A stretch of 64,000 nucleotides of DNA from Amycolatopsis thermalba. GTDB lineage: Bacteria > Actinomycetota > Actinomycetes > Mycobacteriales > Pseudonocardiaceae. The stretch lies in the NCBI RefSeq assembly GCF_003385215.1, contig NZ_PQHW01000006.1, positions 1-64,000 of the forward strand. Direction: 5' to 3'. Under the pieces are notes generated by a model. That model was not told where the DNA came from. It did no database searches and saw only the letters and a list, made by a program, of their open reading frames with translations. This document shows positions 37,063-45,837 of the stretch, in pieces; the first letter of the stretch is position 1; each line of letters starts with the position of its first letter. The translations under genes were made by a program, and so were the position numbers.

Positions 37063-38141
37063 GTGGAATGGACCGAGATCGGCGAGCGCGTGCGTGAGGC
37101 GCGCTTGGGCGCTGGGCTGTCCCAGGCCGAGCTGGCCGCCGAGATCGGCCTGGACCGCACGATGGTCATGAAAATCGAGCGTGGAGCGCGACGTCTGGAC
37201 GCCCTTGAGCTGGCGCGTCTCGCCGAGGCACTCTCAGTGTCGATCGGGTACTTCCTGGACGCGCGCCCGGCGGTGGTCTCCCGGCGCAGCAGCCTTCCCT
37301 TGGACGACACCGGAACGAACTCCGGGCGCGCTGAGTCACGCCTGGAAGCCGCCTTGTTCGAGTGGCTACGGGACGTCCGCCAACTGGTGGACCTCGGACA
37401 GCTACCGCCCCTGGATGTGGTGATTTTTCCGGGCAAGGTCGACGGGCTACCAGCGGCGCGGGAAGCTGCATCCTGGCTACGTGAGCACCTGGACCTTGGC
37501 ACCAGGCCCATTGACACGATGATGTCGGTATGCGAGCGCGCCGGACAGTTCCTGCTCGTCACTGAGCTGACTGGGGACGGTGCTTCGCTGACGGACGACG
37601 GGCTGGCAGTGGCGGTCGTGAACAGTGCGGCCGACCCCGGTCGTCGCCGTGCCACTGCCGCTCACGAGCTGGGCCACCTCGTTCTGGGCGATGAGTATTC
37701 GACGGATCTCGGTGTCGCGGCTTCGCGCGAGGAAAGAGAGCGAGCCATCGGCGCGTTCGCCGCCGAACTGCTGTTGCCGGTCGCGGTGATCACCGACGGC
37801 TGCGAGACGAGAGCGTGGCCCGCGAATATCTGATCGAACTCGCCGCACGCTATCGGACGTCCTGGTCGACAGCGCTCAGACAAGCGCAACACGCAAAGGT
37901 CATCGACGGGAGCGCGGCCCGTCGATGGCGCACACCGACACGCGCCGAGATACTCGAAGCCCTCGGATGGGCTCCGCAGCCCGGTCTGACCTCGGTGACG
38001 GTTCCGCCCACCTTCGCACACGCGGTGATCCAAGCCTGGAGGTTCGACAAGATCACCTCGAACCGAGCCGTCGAACTGCTGCACGGTCAGATCACGATCG
38101 AGGATCTGCCTCTGCGCAACGAAGCCGAGTCGGCGCCCTGA
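37063..38141 (+). pseudogene. Xre/ImmA-IrrE metallopeptidase regulator, frameshifted
   Basis: Frame one (37063-37833, 256 residues) has an Xre helix-turn-helix (IGERVREARLGAGLSQAELA) and an IrrE-type peptidase with HELGH at 201-205. It stops early at WPANI. A second frame (from about 37770; GTG 37815 to 38141) continues with the family's C-terminal helical region, EYLIELAARYRTSWSTALRQ to HGQITIEDLPLRN. One missing base, or a -1 ribosomal frameshift, between 37770 and 37820 would restore about 360 residues. The missing base is the simpler reading. Such proteins usually pair with a downstream PIN-like protein, whose remnant follows. Confidence 0.75.
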
Positions 38142-38144
38142 TCG

Positions 38145-38495
38145 ATGCTCGCCTTCGACACGACCTGTCCGAGTCACTTCGCACTTGCAGAACGCCTCGA
38201 CGTCCTGTTTCGCGAAGAACCTCGCAACCTCGGGGAGCCCAGCGTCTTTGCCGTCGTGGAGCGACAAGGCGGCATCGCTGTCACCGACGATCGCGACGCG
38301 GTAAGGGTCGGGCGCGCCTACGGTCTGCCTGTGCACGGAAACGGTGTGGCTCCTCGCCCGTGCTTGCGGCAACGGGAAGGTCACCGAGGTCAGTGCGGGC
38401 AACCTCACCGAGTGCCTCCGCGACACCGGAATGAGGTTGCCCTGCACCGGGCGCGACTTCGGCGCCGTCAGCCGCCGTCACGGGCTTCTGCAATT
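38145..38495 (+). pseudogene. Remnant of PIN-like protein paired with the Xre/ImmA gene
   Basis: The start MLAFDTTCPSHFALAERLDV joins almost directly to EEPRNLGEPSVFAVVERQGG, whereas relatives have roughly 70 more residues between these parts, so an internal deletion is likely. After GRAYGLPVHG the frame breaks: reading GGAAACG with one A removed continues as TVWLLARACGNGKVTEVSAG to CTGRDFGAVSRRHGLL. An internal deletion plus a one-base insertion near 38340 make it a pseudogene. The tail touches the end of the convergent subtilase gene. Confidence 0.65.
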
Positions 38496-39430
38496 CAGCT
38501 CGCCGCGTTCTCCTTCTCGAACCGCGTGTACAGCAGCCGGTTCGGTGTGCCCTGCGGCAGGCCGGTCAGCACGTCCGGCGTCGAGTTGTTGATCAGGGCG
38601 TCCATCACCTGCTGGGGCGTCTTGTCGGGGTGCTGGGCCCGGTAGAGCGCCGCGGCGCCCGCGACGAACGCCGCCGCCATCGAGGTGCCCGAGAACGGCG
38701 TCGCGGCGGTCGCCCCCGGCGCGGTCGACGGCACGTCCACCCCCGGCGCCAGCAGGTCCACCCCCAGCCCGAAGTTCGACTTCGGCGCGAAGGCGTCCGC
38801 CTTGTCCACCGCTCCCACGGTCAGCAGCTCCGGGATCCGCGCGGGCGAGGAGAACGACGAGTCCACCCCCGACCACCCGGCCGCCGCGACCACCGGCATC
38901 ACGCCGATCAGCCGCCGCACCGCGTTGTCCAGGCCGTCGGACGCGGGCCCACCGAAACCGATCACCGCGACGGCGGGCTGCTTCGCGTTCTGGGTGACCC
39001 AGTCGATGCCCGAGATGATGTTGTTGAGCCGCCCGTTGCCCTTGTCGTCGAGCACCTTGACCGGCACGATCCGCGCGGCCTTCGCGACGCCGAACTCCGT
39101 GCCGGCCACGATCCCGGCCATCCGCGTGCCGTCGCCGTTGCCGTCGGCCGGGTTGTCGGTGCCGCCGACGAAGTCCTTGCCCGGGTCCACCCGCCCGGCC
39201 AGGTCCGGCAGCGCCGCGTCGACCCCGGTGTCGATCACGTACACCGTGACGCCCTCGCCGGTGCTGTCGTAGTGGTAGGTCTGGTCGCCGGCCTTGCCGC
39301 GCTGGTCGATCCGGTCCAGGGCCCAGCTCGGCGGGTTCTGCTGCGCACCGGGCGCGGCCGAAGCCGGCGCCACGGCGGCGAGGACGAGCAGTGCCGAACC
39401 GATGACCGCGCGTAATCCAGTCTTGAGCAC
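38495..39430 (-). CDS. Secreted subtilase (S8) homologue lacking catalytic residues
   Basis: 311 residues with a signal peptide ending near ASAAP and no I9 propeptide: the proteinase K-like fold starts at once (WALDRIDQRG). The catalytic Asp (D67, YVIDTGVD) and Ser (S250, FSGTSMA) remain. The usual HGTHVAG is DGTRMAG, giving D100 in place of the catalytic His, and the oxyanion Asn of AAGNSG is W186 (AAGWSG). It should not work as a normal protease and may bind peptide or another partner. Frame and length are otherwise intact. Confidence 0.88.
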   Translation of the reverse strand: MLKTGLRAVIGSALLVLAAVAPASAAPGAQQNPPSWALDRIDQRGKAGDQTYHYDSTGEGVTVYVIDTGVDAALPDLAGRVDPGKDFVGGTDNPADGNGDGTRMAGIVAGTEFGVAKAARIVPVKVLDDKGNGRLNNIISGIDWVTQNAKQPAVAVIGFGGPASDGLDNAVRRLIGVMPVVAAAGWSGVDSSFSSPARIPELLTVGAVDKADAFAPKSNFGLGVDLLAPGVDVPSTAPGATAATPFSGTSMAAAFVAGAAALYRAQHPDKTPQQVMDALINNSTPDVLTGLPQGTPNRLLYTRFEKENAAS

Positions 39431-39488
39431 GCCTCAGCGTCGCGCCGCCGGAGATCACGCACAACTCGGGCCGTCGCCCGATCGTGCG

Positions 39489-41642
39489 TCAGGACTTCTC
39501 TAGGTACTCGGCGCGCTCGGAATCGACCAGGTCGGACACCATGTGCGCCAGGCCCGGATGCCGGTCCAGCGCCGGGTCGCCGCTGACGATCTCCTGCGCC
39601 CGCTCCCGCGCGGCCGCGATGACGTCCTCGTCGCGCAGCAGCGAAAGCAGCTTGAGGCTGGAGCGCTTGCCGGACTGGGTCGCGCCCAGGATGTCGCCCT
39701 CGCGCCGCAGCTCCAGGTCCAACCGGGACAGTTCGAACCCGTCCGTTGTGGACTCCACCGCCGCCAGCCGCTCCCGCGTCGCGGTGCCGTCCAGCGTCTC
39801 GGTGACCAGCAGGCACAGCCCGGGCACGCTGCCCCGGCCCACCCGGCCACGCAGCTGGTGCAGCTGGCTGACCCCGAACCGGTCGGCGTCCATGATCACC
39901 ATCATCGTCGCGTTCGGCACGTTCACGCCGACCTCGATCACCGTGGTCGCGACCAGCACGTCCAGTTTGCCCGCGGCGAACGCGCGCATCACGGCGTCCT
40001 TGTCGTCGGGCGGCATCCGGCCGTGCAGAATCCCCAGGCGCAGCTCCGACAGCGGCCCGTTCTCCAGCTCGGCGGCGACGTCGAGCACCGCCAGCGGCGG
40101 GCGGCGGTCGCTGTTGTTCGACGCCGGCTCGTCCCCGATCCGCGGGCACACCACGTACGCCTGGTGGCCCTTGCGGACCTCCTCGACCAGCCGCCGCCAC
40201 GCCCGGTCCAGCCACGACGGCTTCTCCGCGACCGGCACCACGCTCGTCTTGATCGGCGACCGCCCGACCGGCATGTGCCGCAGCGCCGAGGTTTCCAGGT
40301 CGCCGTAGACCGTCATCGCGACCGTGCGCGGGATCGGCGTCGCGGTCATGACCAGCACGTGCGGGCTGCCGCCGTTCGCCGCGCGGGAACGCAGCGCGTC
40401 CCGCTGCTCGACGCCGAACCGGTGCTGCTCGTCCACCACCACCAGGCCCAGATCGGCGAAGGACACCGTGTCCTGGATCAGCGCGTGCGTGCCGACGACG
40501 ATCCCGGCCGCGCCGCTGGCGGTGTCCAGCAGCGCCTGCTTGCGTTCCTTGGCCGACATCGACCCGGTCAGCAGCGTCACCTTCGTCGCGTTCTCCGCGG
40601 CGCCCAGCTCACCGGCCTGCCCCAGGTCGCCGAGCATCTCGCGCAGCGACCGGGCGTGCTGCGCGGCGAGCACCTCGGTGGGCGCGAGCATCGCGGCCTG
40701 GCGGCCGGAGTCGACCACCTGGAGCATCGCCCGCAGCGCGACGACCGTCTTGCCGCTGCCGACCTCGCCCTGCAGCAGCCGGTTCATCGGGTGCTCGCTG
40801 GCGAGGTCGGCGGCGATGTCCTCGCCCACCGCGCGCTGGCCCTCGGTCAGCTCGAACGGCAGCCGCTGGTCGAAGGCGTCCAGCAGGCCGTCCGTCGTGC
40901 GCGCGCACGCGGGCGCCGGCCGGGACACCGCGGAGTACCGGCGTTGCGCGAAGATCAGCTGCACCGCCATGGCCTCGTCCCACTTCAGCCGGTCCCGCGC
41001 GGCCTCCAGCGCGTCGCGGTCCTTGGGGCGGTGGATGTTGTGCAGCGCGTCGAACAGGTCCATGAGCTGGCGGCTGTCGAGCAACTCGCGCGGCATTGGG
41101 TCTTCTTCGCGCTCCAGCGTGTCCAGCACCTGGCGCACGCACCGCGCGATGGACCACGACGGCATCCCGGCCGCGGCCGGGTAGACCGGGATGATCGCGC
41201 CCACGAAGTCGTCCATCGCGCTGTCGTCGTCGCCGTCGAGCATCTGGTACTCGGGGTTGGCGAGCTGGAGCGTGTTGCGGAACGCGGTGACCTTGCCGGC
41301 GAACAACCCGGTGCGGCCCAGCCGCAGCTGCCGCTCGTGCTGGTGCGGGCGGCCGAAGAACGCGCACGACAGCCTGCGGTGGCCGTCGGTGATGACCAGT
41401 TCCAGGATGTGCCCCGGCTTGTTGCGCATGCGGCGCATGTTGACCTTCTCCACGCGCGCCATGACGGTCGCGTGCTCGCCGATCTCCAGGCCCGCGATGT
41501 TCGTCAGCTCGCCGCGCTCGGCGTAGCGGCGCGGGTAGTGCCGCAGCAGGTCGGCGACGGTGTGGATGTCCAGCGACTCGGCGAGCGCCTTCGCGGTCCT
41601 GGCGCCCAGCAGCGGGGGCAGCTTGTCACGCAGTCCGGTCAC
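39489..41642 (-). CDS. recG: ATP-dependent DNA helicase RecG
   Basis: 717 residues from GTG 41642, which has GGAG 8 bases upstream; GTG 41657 would overlap the preceding gene. Wedge/OB domain about 30-170; helicase core with Walker A QGEVGSGKTVVAL, DEQH box VVVDEQHRFGVEQR, TATPIPRT, and C-terminal HGRMPPDDKD and RGRVGRGSVPG. It rewinds and regresses stalled replication forks. It is coupled to the upstream FakA-like gene (4 bp gap). Confidence 0.96.
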   Translation of the reverse strand: MTGLRDKLPPLLGARTAKALAESLDIHTVADLLRHYPRRYAERGELTNIAGLEIGEHATVMARVEKVNMRRMRNKPGHILELVITDGHRRLSCAFFGRPHQHERQLRLGRTGLFAGKVTAFRNTLQLANPEYQMLDGDDDSAMDDFVGAIIPVYPAAAGMPSWSIARCVRQVLDTLEREEDPMPRELLDSRQLMDLFDALHNIHRPKDRDALEAARDRLKWDEAMAVQLIFAQRRYSAVSRPAPACARTTDGLLDAFDQRLPFELTEGQRAVGEDIAADLASEHPMNRLLQGEVGSGKTVVALRAMLQVVDSGRQAAMLAPTEVLAAQHARSLREMLGDLGQAGELGAAENATKVTLLTGSMSAKERKQALLDTASGAAGIVVGTHALIQDTVSFADLGLVVVDEQHRFGVEQRDALRSRAANGGSPHVLVMTATPIPRTVAMTVYGDLETSALRHMPVGRSPIKTSVVPVAEKPSWLDRAWRRLVEEVRKGHQAYVVCPRIGDEPASNNSDRRPPLAVLDVAAELENGPLSELRLGILHGRMPPDDKDAVMRAFAAGKLDVLVATTVIEVGVNVPNATMMVIMDADRFGVSQLHQLRGRVGRGSVPGLCLLVTETLDGTATRERLAAVESTTDGFELSRLDLELRREGDILGATQSGKRSSLKLLSLLRDEDVIAAARERAQEIVSGDPALDRHPGLAHMVSDLVDSERAEYLEKS

Positions 41643-41646
41643 GCGT

Positions 41647-43233
41647 TCACTCCACACCGATCAGCAGCACGGCGTCGGCCTGCCCGCCGGGGTAATCCAC
41701 GAACTCCACCTCCGGTCGCTGCGCCCGCAACCGCTCCCGCAGCTCGTCGGTCAGGCCCGGCGGCGCCTCGGTCCCGGTCAGCACGGTGACCAGCTCGCCG
41801 CCGACGGCCAGCATCCGGTTCAGCACACCCAGCGCCGCCTCGGCGGGCTCGGCGCCGGCCGGTTCGACGAGCACGACCTCGCCGTCGACGAAACCGATCA
41901 GGTCACCGGCGTGGGCCCGTCCCACCCAGGTTATCGACTCCTCGGCGGCGACCACGAGCTCGCCACGCCGCGTTGCCGCGGCCGCCTCGGCCATGGCCAC
42001 GACGTCGTCGTTCGCGCGGCGCTGCACGTCGTGCACGGCCAGCGCGGACAGCACCTGGACCGGCGACGCGCACGGGATGACCACCACGTCCCGGTCGCCG
42101 ATCATCGGGTGGCCGGCTGCGTCGTCGGCGGCCCTGGTCAGGCTCGCGCCGCCGGCGAGGACGGTGATGTGACCGGCCGCCCGCTCGGTGATCAGGCCGA
42201 GCATCTCCTCGACGCTCGGCGTGGCGTGGTCGGGCACCGCGAGCACCGCGACGCCCTCCTCCCGCAGCAGCGCGGCCAGTTCCTCGCCGTGCACGACGGC
42301 GACCACCGCGCGGTCCGGGCCGGACGGCGGTTCGATCGGGGTCGGCGTGATCAGCGGTTCGACGCGGATGTTGCTCGGCGTGCCCGCCCGCAGACCGGCC
42401 TCGATCGCGGCACCGATGTCCGCGCAGTGCACGTGGACGGCGTGTCCCCCGCTGCCGTCCCCGGCCACGGTGACGCTGTCCCCCAGTTCGGACAGCGCCC
42501 GGCGCAGGACCGGGACGTCCGCGTCGGCGACGCCGTCCAGCAGGTACATGACCTCCCACGCGTAGGGGGCCGGCTCGGCGTCCGGTTCGCCGCGGGTGTG
42601 CGCCTCGCAGGAGTGCGCGATCTGGGTCTCGGTGCCGGTGACCACGCCGGCCAGGGCGTCGAAGACCGCGACGAGCCCGCGCGCGCCCGCGTCCACGACC
42701 CCGGCCGCGGCGAGGACCGGCAGCTGGTGCGGGGTCTGCTCGAGGGCTTCCGAAGCGGCCTTGGCGGCGATCGCGACGACGTCGGCGAGGTCACCGGGCT
42801 GCGTGACCGCCTGGGCCACGGCCTGCAGGACGCTGAGCATCGTGCCCTGGACCGGGCGGGCGACCGCGTCGGTGGCGGTGCGGTGCGCGTTCGCCAGGGC
42901 CTTGGCCAGGGTGGGCCCGTCCAGCTCGCTCGCGGCGGCGGCGGTTTCGGCGAGACCGCGCAGGACCTGCGAGAGGATCACGCCGGAGTTGCCGCGCGCG
43001 GCGAGGACGGCGCCCCGGGCGAGCACGGACAGTGCCGTCGCCGCGCTGTCCGTGGCGGGTTCGGCGATCAGGCGGGCGTGCGCGCCGGACATGGTGTGCA
43101 GCAGGTTGGAGCCGGTGTCGGAGTCGGCGACCGGGTAGACGTTGATGCCGTTGATGGCCGGGCACAGCACCTCCAGGCTGTGCACGCAGGCCGCCGCCCA
43201 CGCTGTGATGGCATGCTCGTCCAGAGCCCGCAC
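41647..43233 (-). CDS. DAK2-domain protein, FakA-like fatty acid kinase
   Basis: 528 residues. The N-terminal DAK2 domain contains INVYPVADSDTGSNLLHTM (nucleotide and magnesium site) and ARGNSGVILSQVLRGL. The rest is the FakA middle and C-terminal region with cysteine and histidine residues (HVHCADIG). FakA phosphorylates fatty acids carried by FakB proteins; no fakB gene is seen here. The position upstream of recG matches mycobacteria, where it is annotated only as a DAK-like protein. Confidence 0.85.
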   Translation of the reverse strand: MRALDEHAITAWAAACVHSLEVLCPAINGINVYPVADSDTGSNLLHTMSGAHARLIAEPATDSAATALSVLARGAVLAARGNSGVILSQVLRGLAETAAAASELDGPTLAKALANAHRTATDAVARPVQGTMLSVLQAVAQAVTQPGDLADVVAIAAKAASEALEQTPHQLPVLAAAGVVDAGARGLVAVFDALAGVVTGTETQIAHSCEAHTRGEPDAEPAPYAWEVMYLLDGVADADVPVLRRALSELGDSVTVAGDGSGGHAVHVHCADIGAAIEAGLRAGTPSNIRVEPLITPTPIEPPSGPDRAVVAVVHGEELAALLREEGVAVLAVPDHATPSVEEMLGLITERAAGHITVLAGGASLTRAADDAAGHPMIGDRDVVVIPCASPVQVLSALAVHDVQRRANDDVVAMAEAAAATRRGELVVAAEESITWVGRAHAGDLIGFVDGEVVLVEPAGAEPAEAALGVLNRMLAVGGELVTVLTGTEAPPGLTDELRERLRAQRPEVEFVDYPGGQADAVLLIGVE

Positions 43234-43299
43234 CGCCGACCTCCTCCCTGGTCAGGCCAGGGTAGCGACCCGGTCGCCGGAGGGCGAAGGACCGTCGTT

Positions 43300-43305
43300 T
43301 ACTAT
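43300..43305 (+). promoter_or_regulatory. Probable -10 element of rpmB
   Basis: TACTAT about 65 bp upstream of the rpmB GTG, in the divergent spacer opposite the FakA-like gene. No clear -35 is seen. A strong ribosome-binding site (AAAGGAG) lies just before the start codon. Confidence 0.45.
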
Positions 43306-43368
43306 GGTCCGAGTGTCCGGCCCGCGCCGGGCGTGTTTTGTCTTCCCTGATCGTCAAAGGAGTTCGAC

Positions 43369-43560
43369 GTGGCTGCCGTGTGCGACGTCTGTGGCAAGGG
43401 ACCGGGCTTCGGCAAGTCCGTCTCGCACTCCCACCGGCGTACCAACCGCCGCTGGAACCCGAACATCCAGACCGTGCACGCCAAGATCGGCGTGTCCCAG
43501 CGCAAGCGGCTGAACGTCTGCACCTCGTGCCTGAAGGCCGGCAAGGTCGTTCGCGGCTGA
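43369..43560 (+). CDS. rpmB: Ribosomal protein L28, zinc-binding form
   Basis: 63 residues from GTG 43369. [20 protein letters not shown] and [10 protein letters not shown] are diagnostic of L28; the cysteine pairs CDVC and CTSC make the C+ zinc form. It is a structural protein of the 50S subunit. Transcribed alone with its own promoter and terminator. Confidence 0.97.
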   Translation: MAAVCDVCGKGPGFGKSVSHSHRRTNRRWNPNIQTVHAKIGVSQRKRLNVCTSCLKAGKVVRG

Positions 43561-43579
43561 TCGCTGCAGACTTCATCGG

Positions 43580-43612
43580 AAACGGCGGGTGCCCTGCGGC
43601 ATCCGCCGTTTT
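43580..43612 (+). terminator. Terminator after rpmB
   Basis: AACGGCGGGTGCC pairs with GGCATCCGCCGTT (one G-T pair) across a 4-base loop and runs into TTTTCG, 20 bp beyond the rpmB stop. Confidence 0.8.
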
Positions 43613-43645
43613 CGCGTGCCCGGGGTGGCGCTAGAGTACGCCGCC

Positions 43646-44323
43646 GTGGCTGCGAAACCGTTGCACGAAGTCGTTGAGGCCGGCTGGGCGAAGGCGCTGG
43701 ACCCGGTCGCCGACCGGATCGCCGCGATGGGTGAGTTCCTGCGCGCGGAGATCGCCGCGGGACGCCGGTACCTCCCGGCGGGCGAGCACGTGCTGCGGGC
43801 GTTCCAGCAGCCCTTCGACGACGTCAAGGTGCTGATCGTCGGCCAGGACCCGTACCCGACGCCGGGCCACCCGATCGGGCTGAGCTTCGCGGTGGCGCCG
43901 GAGGTGCGGCCGCTGCCGAAGAGCCTGATCAACATCTACCAGGAGTACTGCGACGACCTCGGCTACCCGGCGCCGTCCAACGGTGACCTCACGCCGTGGA
44001 CCGAGCAGGGCGTGCTGCTGCTCAACAGGTCGCTGACCGTGCGCCCCGGTTCGCCCAACTCGCACAAGGGCAAGGGCTGGGAAGAGGTCACCGAGCAGGC
44101 GATCCGCGCGCTGGCCGCCCGCGGCAAGCCGATGGTGGCGATCCTGTGGGGCAGCAACGCGCGCAGCCTGAAGCCGCTGCTCGGCGGGGTGCCGTGCATC
44201 GAGTCGGTGCACCCGAGCCCGCTGTCCGCCCGCAACGGCTTCTTCGGGTCGAAGCCCTTCAGCCGCGCGAACGAGCTGCTGCAGCGGCAGGGCGCCGAGC
44301 CGGTGGACTGGAAGCTGCCCTAG
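43646..44323 (+). CDS. ung: Uracil-DNA glycosylase, family 1
   Basis: 225 residues from GTG 43646. The catalytic motif [18 protein letters not shown] has the general-base Asp, and [19 protein letters not shown] carries the catalytic His. It removes uracil from DNA. TAGAGT at 43632-43637 is a plausible -10 with the GTG about 8 bases on, so the message may be leaderless; in-frame upstream residues from 43589 are not conserved. Confidence 0.95.
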   Translation: MAAKPLHEVVEAGWAKALDPVADRIAAMGEFLRAEIAAGRRYLPAGEHVLRAFQQPFDDVKVLIVGQDPYPTPGHPIGLSFAVAPEVRPLPKSLINIYQEYCDDLGYPAPSNGDLTPWTEQGVLLLNRSLTVRPGSPNSHKGKGWEEVTEQAIRALAARGKPMVAILWGSNARSLKPLLGGVPCIESVHPSPLSARNGFFGSKPFSRANELLQRQGAEPVDWKLP

Positions 44324-44340
44324 GTCGAGCGGCCACGGGG

Positions 44341-44645
44341 CGAGCCGACCTGGCCGTGAACGGCCTGTTCCGGCGCTGGCAGCGCGCCGGAGTGTGGAGG
44401 CTGATCCTGGCGGCGTTGCAAGCGCGTGCGGACGCGGCGGCCTGATCACCAGCGGAGTCGGGCAGCGCGAGCCGGCTGATCACGGCCTGGTGCTCGCGGT
44501 GTGGATGGACCGCCAAGCTGCATCTGGCCATCGAACAGGGCCAAAAGCCGCTGTCACGCCACCCGGTACGACAAGCTCGCCGGCCGCTACGAGGCAACCG
44601 TCCACCTCATGGCAATCACGAGTGGCTTCCTCGTTCAGGAAACAC
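44341..44645 (+). pseudogene. Degenerate IS5-family transposase remnant
   Basis: Three pieces in different frames resemble one IS5-type (IS427 group) transposase. NGLFRRWQRAGVWRLILAAL leads to a stop after DAAA; EPADHGLVLAVWMDRQAA and KLHLAIEQGQKPLS-type sequence follow in shifted frames. The stretch YDKLAGRYEATVHL near 44570-44610 matches the C-terminus. Frameshifts, stops and internal deletions make it non-functional. It is the only recognisable content in the 515 bp gap between ung and the carbonic anhydrase-like gene. Confidence 0.65.
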
Positions 44646-44838
44646 CGCCCTAGCCCAGGCGAGGGGCGGCGTGCCGCTGCCCCGCTCGCCGCCACGGCTC
44701 CCGTTCCGGCGGGCCGCACCATCGCCCGAAGCGGCCGGGCCCGGCACCGAGCGGCGCCGCGCCGAATCGCTGCCGCCGCTCAGGCGGCCGGCCCGGGCGC
44801 CCCGGCCCGCGCACGGCAACTCTCCTGATCGGCCGTCC

Positions 44839-45360
44839 CTAATCCAGCCGTCGCAGGGCGGTGCGGAACCATTGCGCCCGCTCGACGTAGCCGTCCACCA
44901 CGCGCTGGATCTTGTCCGGCCCGAACGACGTGTTCTCCCGCACCTTGGCCGGCACCCCGAGCGCGATGTGCCCGGACGGCACGTGCGCCGAATACGACAG
45001 CACCGCCCCGGCGCCGACCATCGCGCCGTCTTCGATCACGCTGCCGTTCAGCACCACCGAACCCGAGGCGATGAGGCAACCGGTGCCGATCCGCGCGCCC
45101 TCCACGTGCACCGCGTGCCCGATCGCCGACGACGGGCCCAGGATCGTCGGGTCCTGGGCGGTGCAGTGCAGCACGCACCCGTCCTGCACGTTGGACCGCT
45201 CGCCGATCTCGATGTAGCCGTGGTCCCCGCGCAGCACGGCCTGCGGCCACACCGACGCGTCCGGCCCGATCCGCACGTCGCCGATCACCGTGGCGTCCGG
45301 GTGCACGAACGCCGTCGGGTGGATCGACGGGGTCAGCTCACCCAGCGCGTAGATCGCCAC
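44839..45360 (-). CDS. Gamma-carbonic anhydrase-like hexapeptide protein
   Basis: 173 residues forming a left-handed beta helix: repeated hexapeptides such as PTAFVHPDATVIGDVRIGPD, SNVQDGCVLHCTAQ and IGHAVHVEGARIG. The histidines in HCTAQ, GHAVHVEG and nearby fit the zinc site of gamma-class carbonic anhydrases; many members have no proven activity. The start overlaps the end of the GNAT gene by 23 bp, so the two are coupled. Confidence 0.88.
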   Translation of the reverse strand: MAIYALGELTPSIHPTAFVHPDATVIGDVRIGPDASVWPQAVLRGDHGYIEIGERSNVQDGCVLHCTAQDPTILGPSSAIGHAVHVEGARIGTGCLIASGSVVLNGSVIEDGAMVGAGAVLSYSAHVPSGHIALGVPAKVRENTSFGPDKIQRVVDGYVERAQWFRTALRRLD

Positions 45361-45817
45361 TCGAATCCTCCAAGTCCTTGCCCAGGTACACCGACAGCGG
45401 ATCGTCCCGGTAGTGGCCGAACGCCGGAACGTCGGTGTAGCCGGCCGACCGGTACAGCGCGATCGCCTCCGGCTGCTTCAGCCCGGTCTCCAGCACGAGC
45501 CGCCGTCGCCCGGCCGCGAGCGCCGTCCGCTCCAGCTCCGCCAGCACCGCGCGGGCGAAACCCTTGCCCCGAGCGGCATCGGCGACGTACATGCGCTTCA
45601 GCTCGACCTCGTCGTCACCGCGGGCACGCCAGCCACCGCAGGCGACCGGCTCCCCGTCCAGGTAGCCGACGACGAACAACCCCAGCGGCGGCGCGAACTC
45701 GGCCGGATCGACCGGGGTGGCGTCCGTTTCGCCGTACCGCACGACGTACTCCTGCTGCACGGCGTCGATCAGCTCGACCGCGTCCGGATCGTCGTAGGCG
45801 ACCACGCGAAGGTCCAT
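45338..45817 (-). CDS. GNAT-family N-acetyltransferase
   Basis: 159 residues. The acetyl-CoA-binding segment is VADAARGKGFARAVLAELER, preceded by VACGGWRARGDDEVELKRMY and followed by LETGLKQPEAIALYRSAGY. The acceptor is unknown. It overlaps the following hexapeptide gene and lies 20 bp downstream of thiL, suggesting a thiL-GNAT-carbonic anhydrase operon. Confidence 0.88.
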   Translation of the reverse strand: MDLRVVAYDDPDAVELIDAVQQEYVVRYGETDATPVDPAEFAPPLGLFVVGYLDGEPVACGGWRARGDDEVELKRMYVADAARGKGFARAVLAELERTALAAGRRRLVLETGLKQPEAIALYRSAGYTDVPAFGHYRDDPLSVYLGKDLEDSSGDLRAG

Positions 45818-45837
45818 AACGGGTCACCGTAACGGGG

